A stretch of 5,504 nt of DNA, from the NCBI GenBank assembly GCA_027038335.1, contig JALVWI010000315.1:1-5504 (forward strand), in the 5' to 3' direction. A program made the translations under genes and the position numbers. The notes beneath the pieces are model-generated. The model was given only the letters and a program-made list of their open reading frames with translations, had not been told where the DNA came from and did no database searches. Positions 5,261 through 5,504 of the stretch are shown piece by piece (the first letter of the stretch is position 1; every line of letters starts with the position of its first letter). Source of the stretch: Campylobacterales bacterium (lineage in GTDB: Bacteria; Campylobacterota; Campylobacteria; Campylobacterales; JALSKU01).

Positions 5261-5504
5261 TTATACTTTTTTTGTAATGATTAGGACAACCACTAAAAAA
5301 AGTATCAAAACAGATACTTTTTTTACAATCCTATCAATAGATAAAATCTTTTCAACTTCCAAATTTTTCTCTTTTAACTCCATAAGACAATTCATCTTTT
5401 TTCTATAACCCATCAAAAACATTTTTATACCGCTTTGTTGCTCTTTGCAAAACTTTTTATAACTCTTTGAAACCAAATACTCTAAGTAAATAACCAATAT
5501 AAAA
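5261..5504 (-). CDS. Hypothetical protein with C-terminal membrane helix (5' end outside window or at TTG 5497)
   Basis: I do not recognise this product. The minus-strand frame is open from the window edge to a TAA at 5263-5261. The first possible start inside the window is a TTG at 5497-5495 (78 codons), but no ribosome binding site can be assessed because only 7 nt remain upstream, and the frame stays open there, so the gene may well begin further out. Visible: a basic, helical region with two cysteines, then an amphipathic stretch (MELKEKNLEVEKILS), then a hydrophobic helix (VSVLILFLVVVLII) ending in TKKV. This is the layout of a C-terminally anchored membrane protein with lysines following the helix. 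It converges on the cytochrome gene with 19 nt between the stop codons. It carries the 13-bp inverted repeat at 5294-5325 within its coding region. It is moderately likely to be real: the helix and its charged flanks are coherent, but the frame is short. Confidence 0.5.
   Translation of the reverse strand, partial: FILVIYLEYLVSKSYKKFCKEQQSGIKMFLMGYRKKMNCLMELKEKNLEVEKILSIDRIVKKVSVLILFLVVVLIITKKV
5294..5325. terminator. Perfect 13-bp inverted repeat with A/T tracts, candidate terminator
   Basis: TAAAAAAAGTATC (5294-5306) and GATACTTTTTTTA (5313-5325) are exact reverse complements around a 6-nt loop (AAAACA). The T-run of the right arm makes it look like an AT-type intrinsic terminator for the murJ-cysS-cytochrome transcript, and the symmetry makes it readable from both strands. 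It lies 53 nt past the cytochrome stop and inside the convergent minus-strand frame, where it encodes VKKVSVLILFLV-like codons. Only two of its pairs are G-C, so the hairpin is weak and termination is unproven. Confidence 0.5.

Noticed and set aside
5240..5273. Short hairpin AGTAT/ATACT followed by a T-run just after the cytochrome stop, as the terminator
   Set aside because: The stem is only five base pairs with an 18-nt loop and one G-C pair; the 13-bp hairpin at 5294-5325 is the better candidate.
1..5504. Hidden mobile element, CRISPR array, defence island or RNA gene
   Set aside because: No spaced direct repeats, transposase or integrase motifs, tRNA-like clover leaf or rRNA-like sequence is visible, and conserved genes fill nearly all of the window.

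Overview
The window is a low-GC, gene-dense chromosomal segment that looks like a member of the Campylobacterota (epsilonproteobacteria). The reasons are the gene order ruvA / fapA-like (DUF342) gene / divergent murJ / cysS, which matches my memory of Campylobacter jejuni (ruvA-Cj0800c-Cj0801-cysS); the N-terminal sequences of RuvA and CysRS; and two T-rich, extended -10 type promoters of the style used in this phylum. A free-living sulfur- or hydrogen-oxidising genus (Sulfurimonas-like) is an inference only; genus cannot be settled from the sequence alone.

Layout. On the minus strand, 1-96 is the first 32 codons of ruvA (Holliday-junction branch migration), directly downstream of and overlapping by one base (TAATG) a 635-codon FapA-like gene (96-2003) that starts at TTG. 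A 136-bp divergent intergenic region (2004-2139) holds one credible sigma-70 type -10 element in each direction. On the plus strand a tightly overlapping cluster follows: murJ (lipid II flippase, 2140-3543), cysS (cysteinyl-tRNA synthetase, 3530-4924, 14-nt overlap) and a small exported monoheme cytochrome c (4906-5241, GTG start, 19-nt overlap). A convergent minus-strand reading frame with a C-terminal membrane helix (5261 to the window edge) closes the window.

The plus-strand genes are probably co-transcribed and translationally coupled: each downstream ribosome-binding site lies inside the upstream gene. The products act in unrelated processes (peptidoglycan precursor export, tRNA charging, periplasmic electron transfer), so the grouping looks like a compact housekeeping cluster rather than a single pathway. 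The FapA-like gene is the least understood member.

No mobile element, CRISPR array, RNA gene or defence system is visible. The most unusual items are an 18-bp tandem duplication covering the cytochrome stop codon, a 13-bp perfect hairpin (terminator-like, with a competing upstream arm) buried in the convergent reading frame, a Shine-Dalgarno sequence written into the conserved C-terminal motif of CysRS, a CxC in place of the usual small-residue motif of FapA, and a MurJ that seems to lack the last transmembrane helix.
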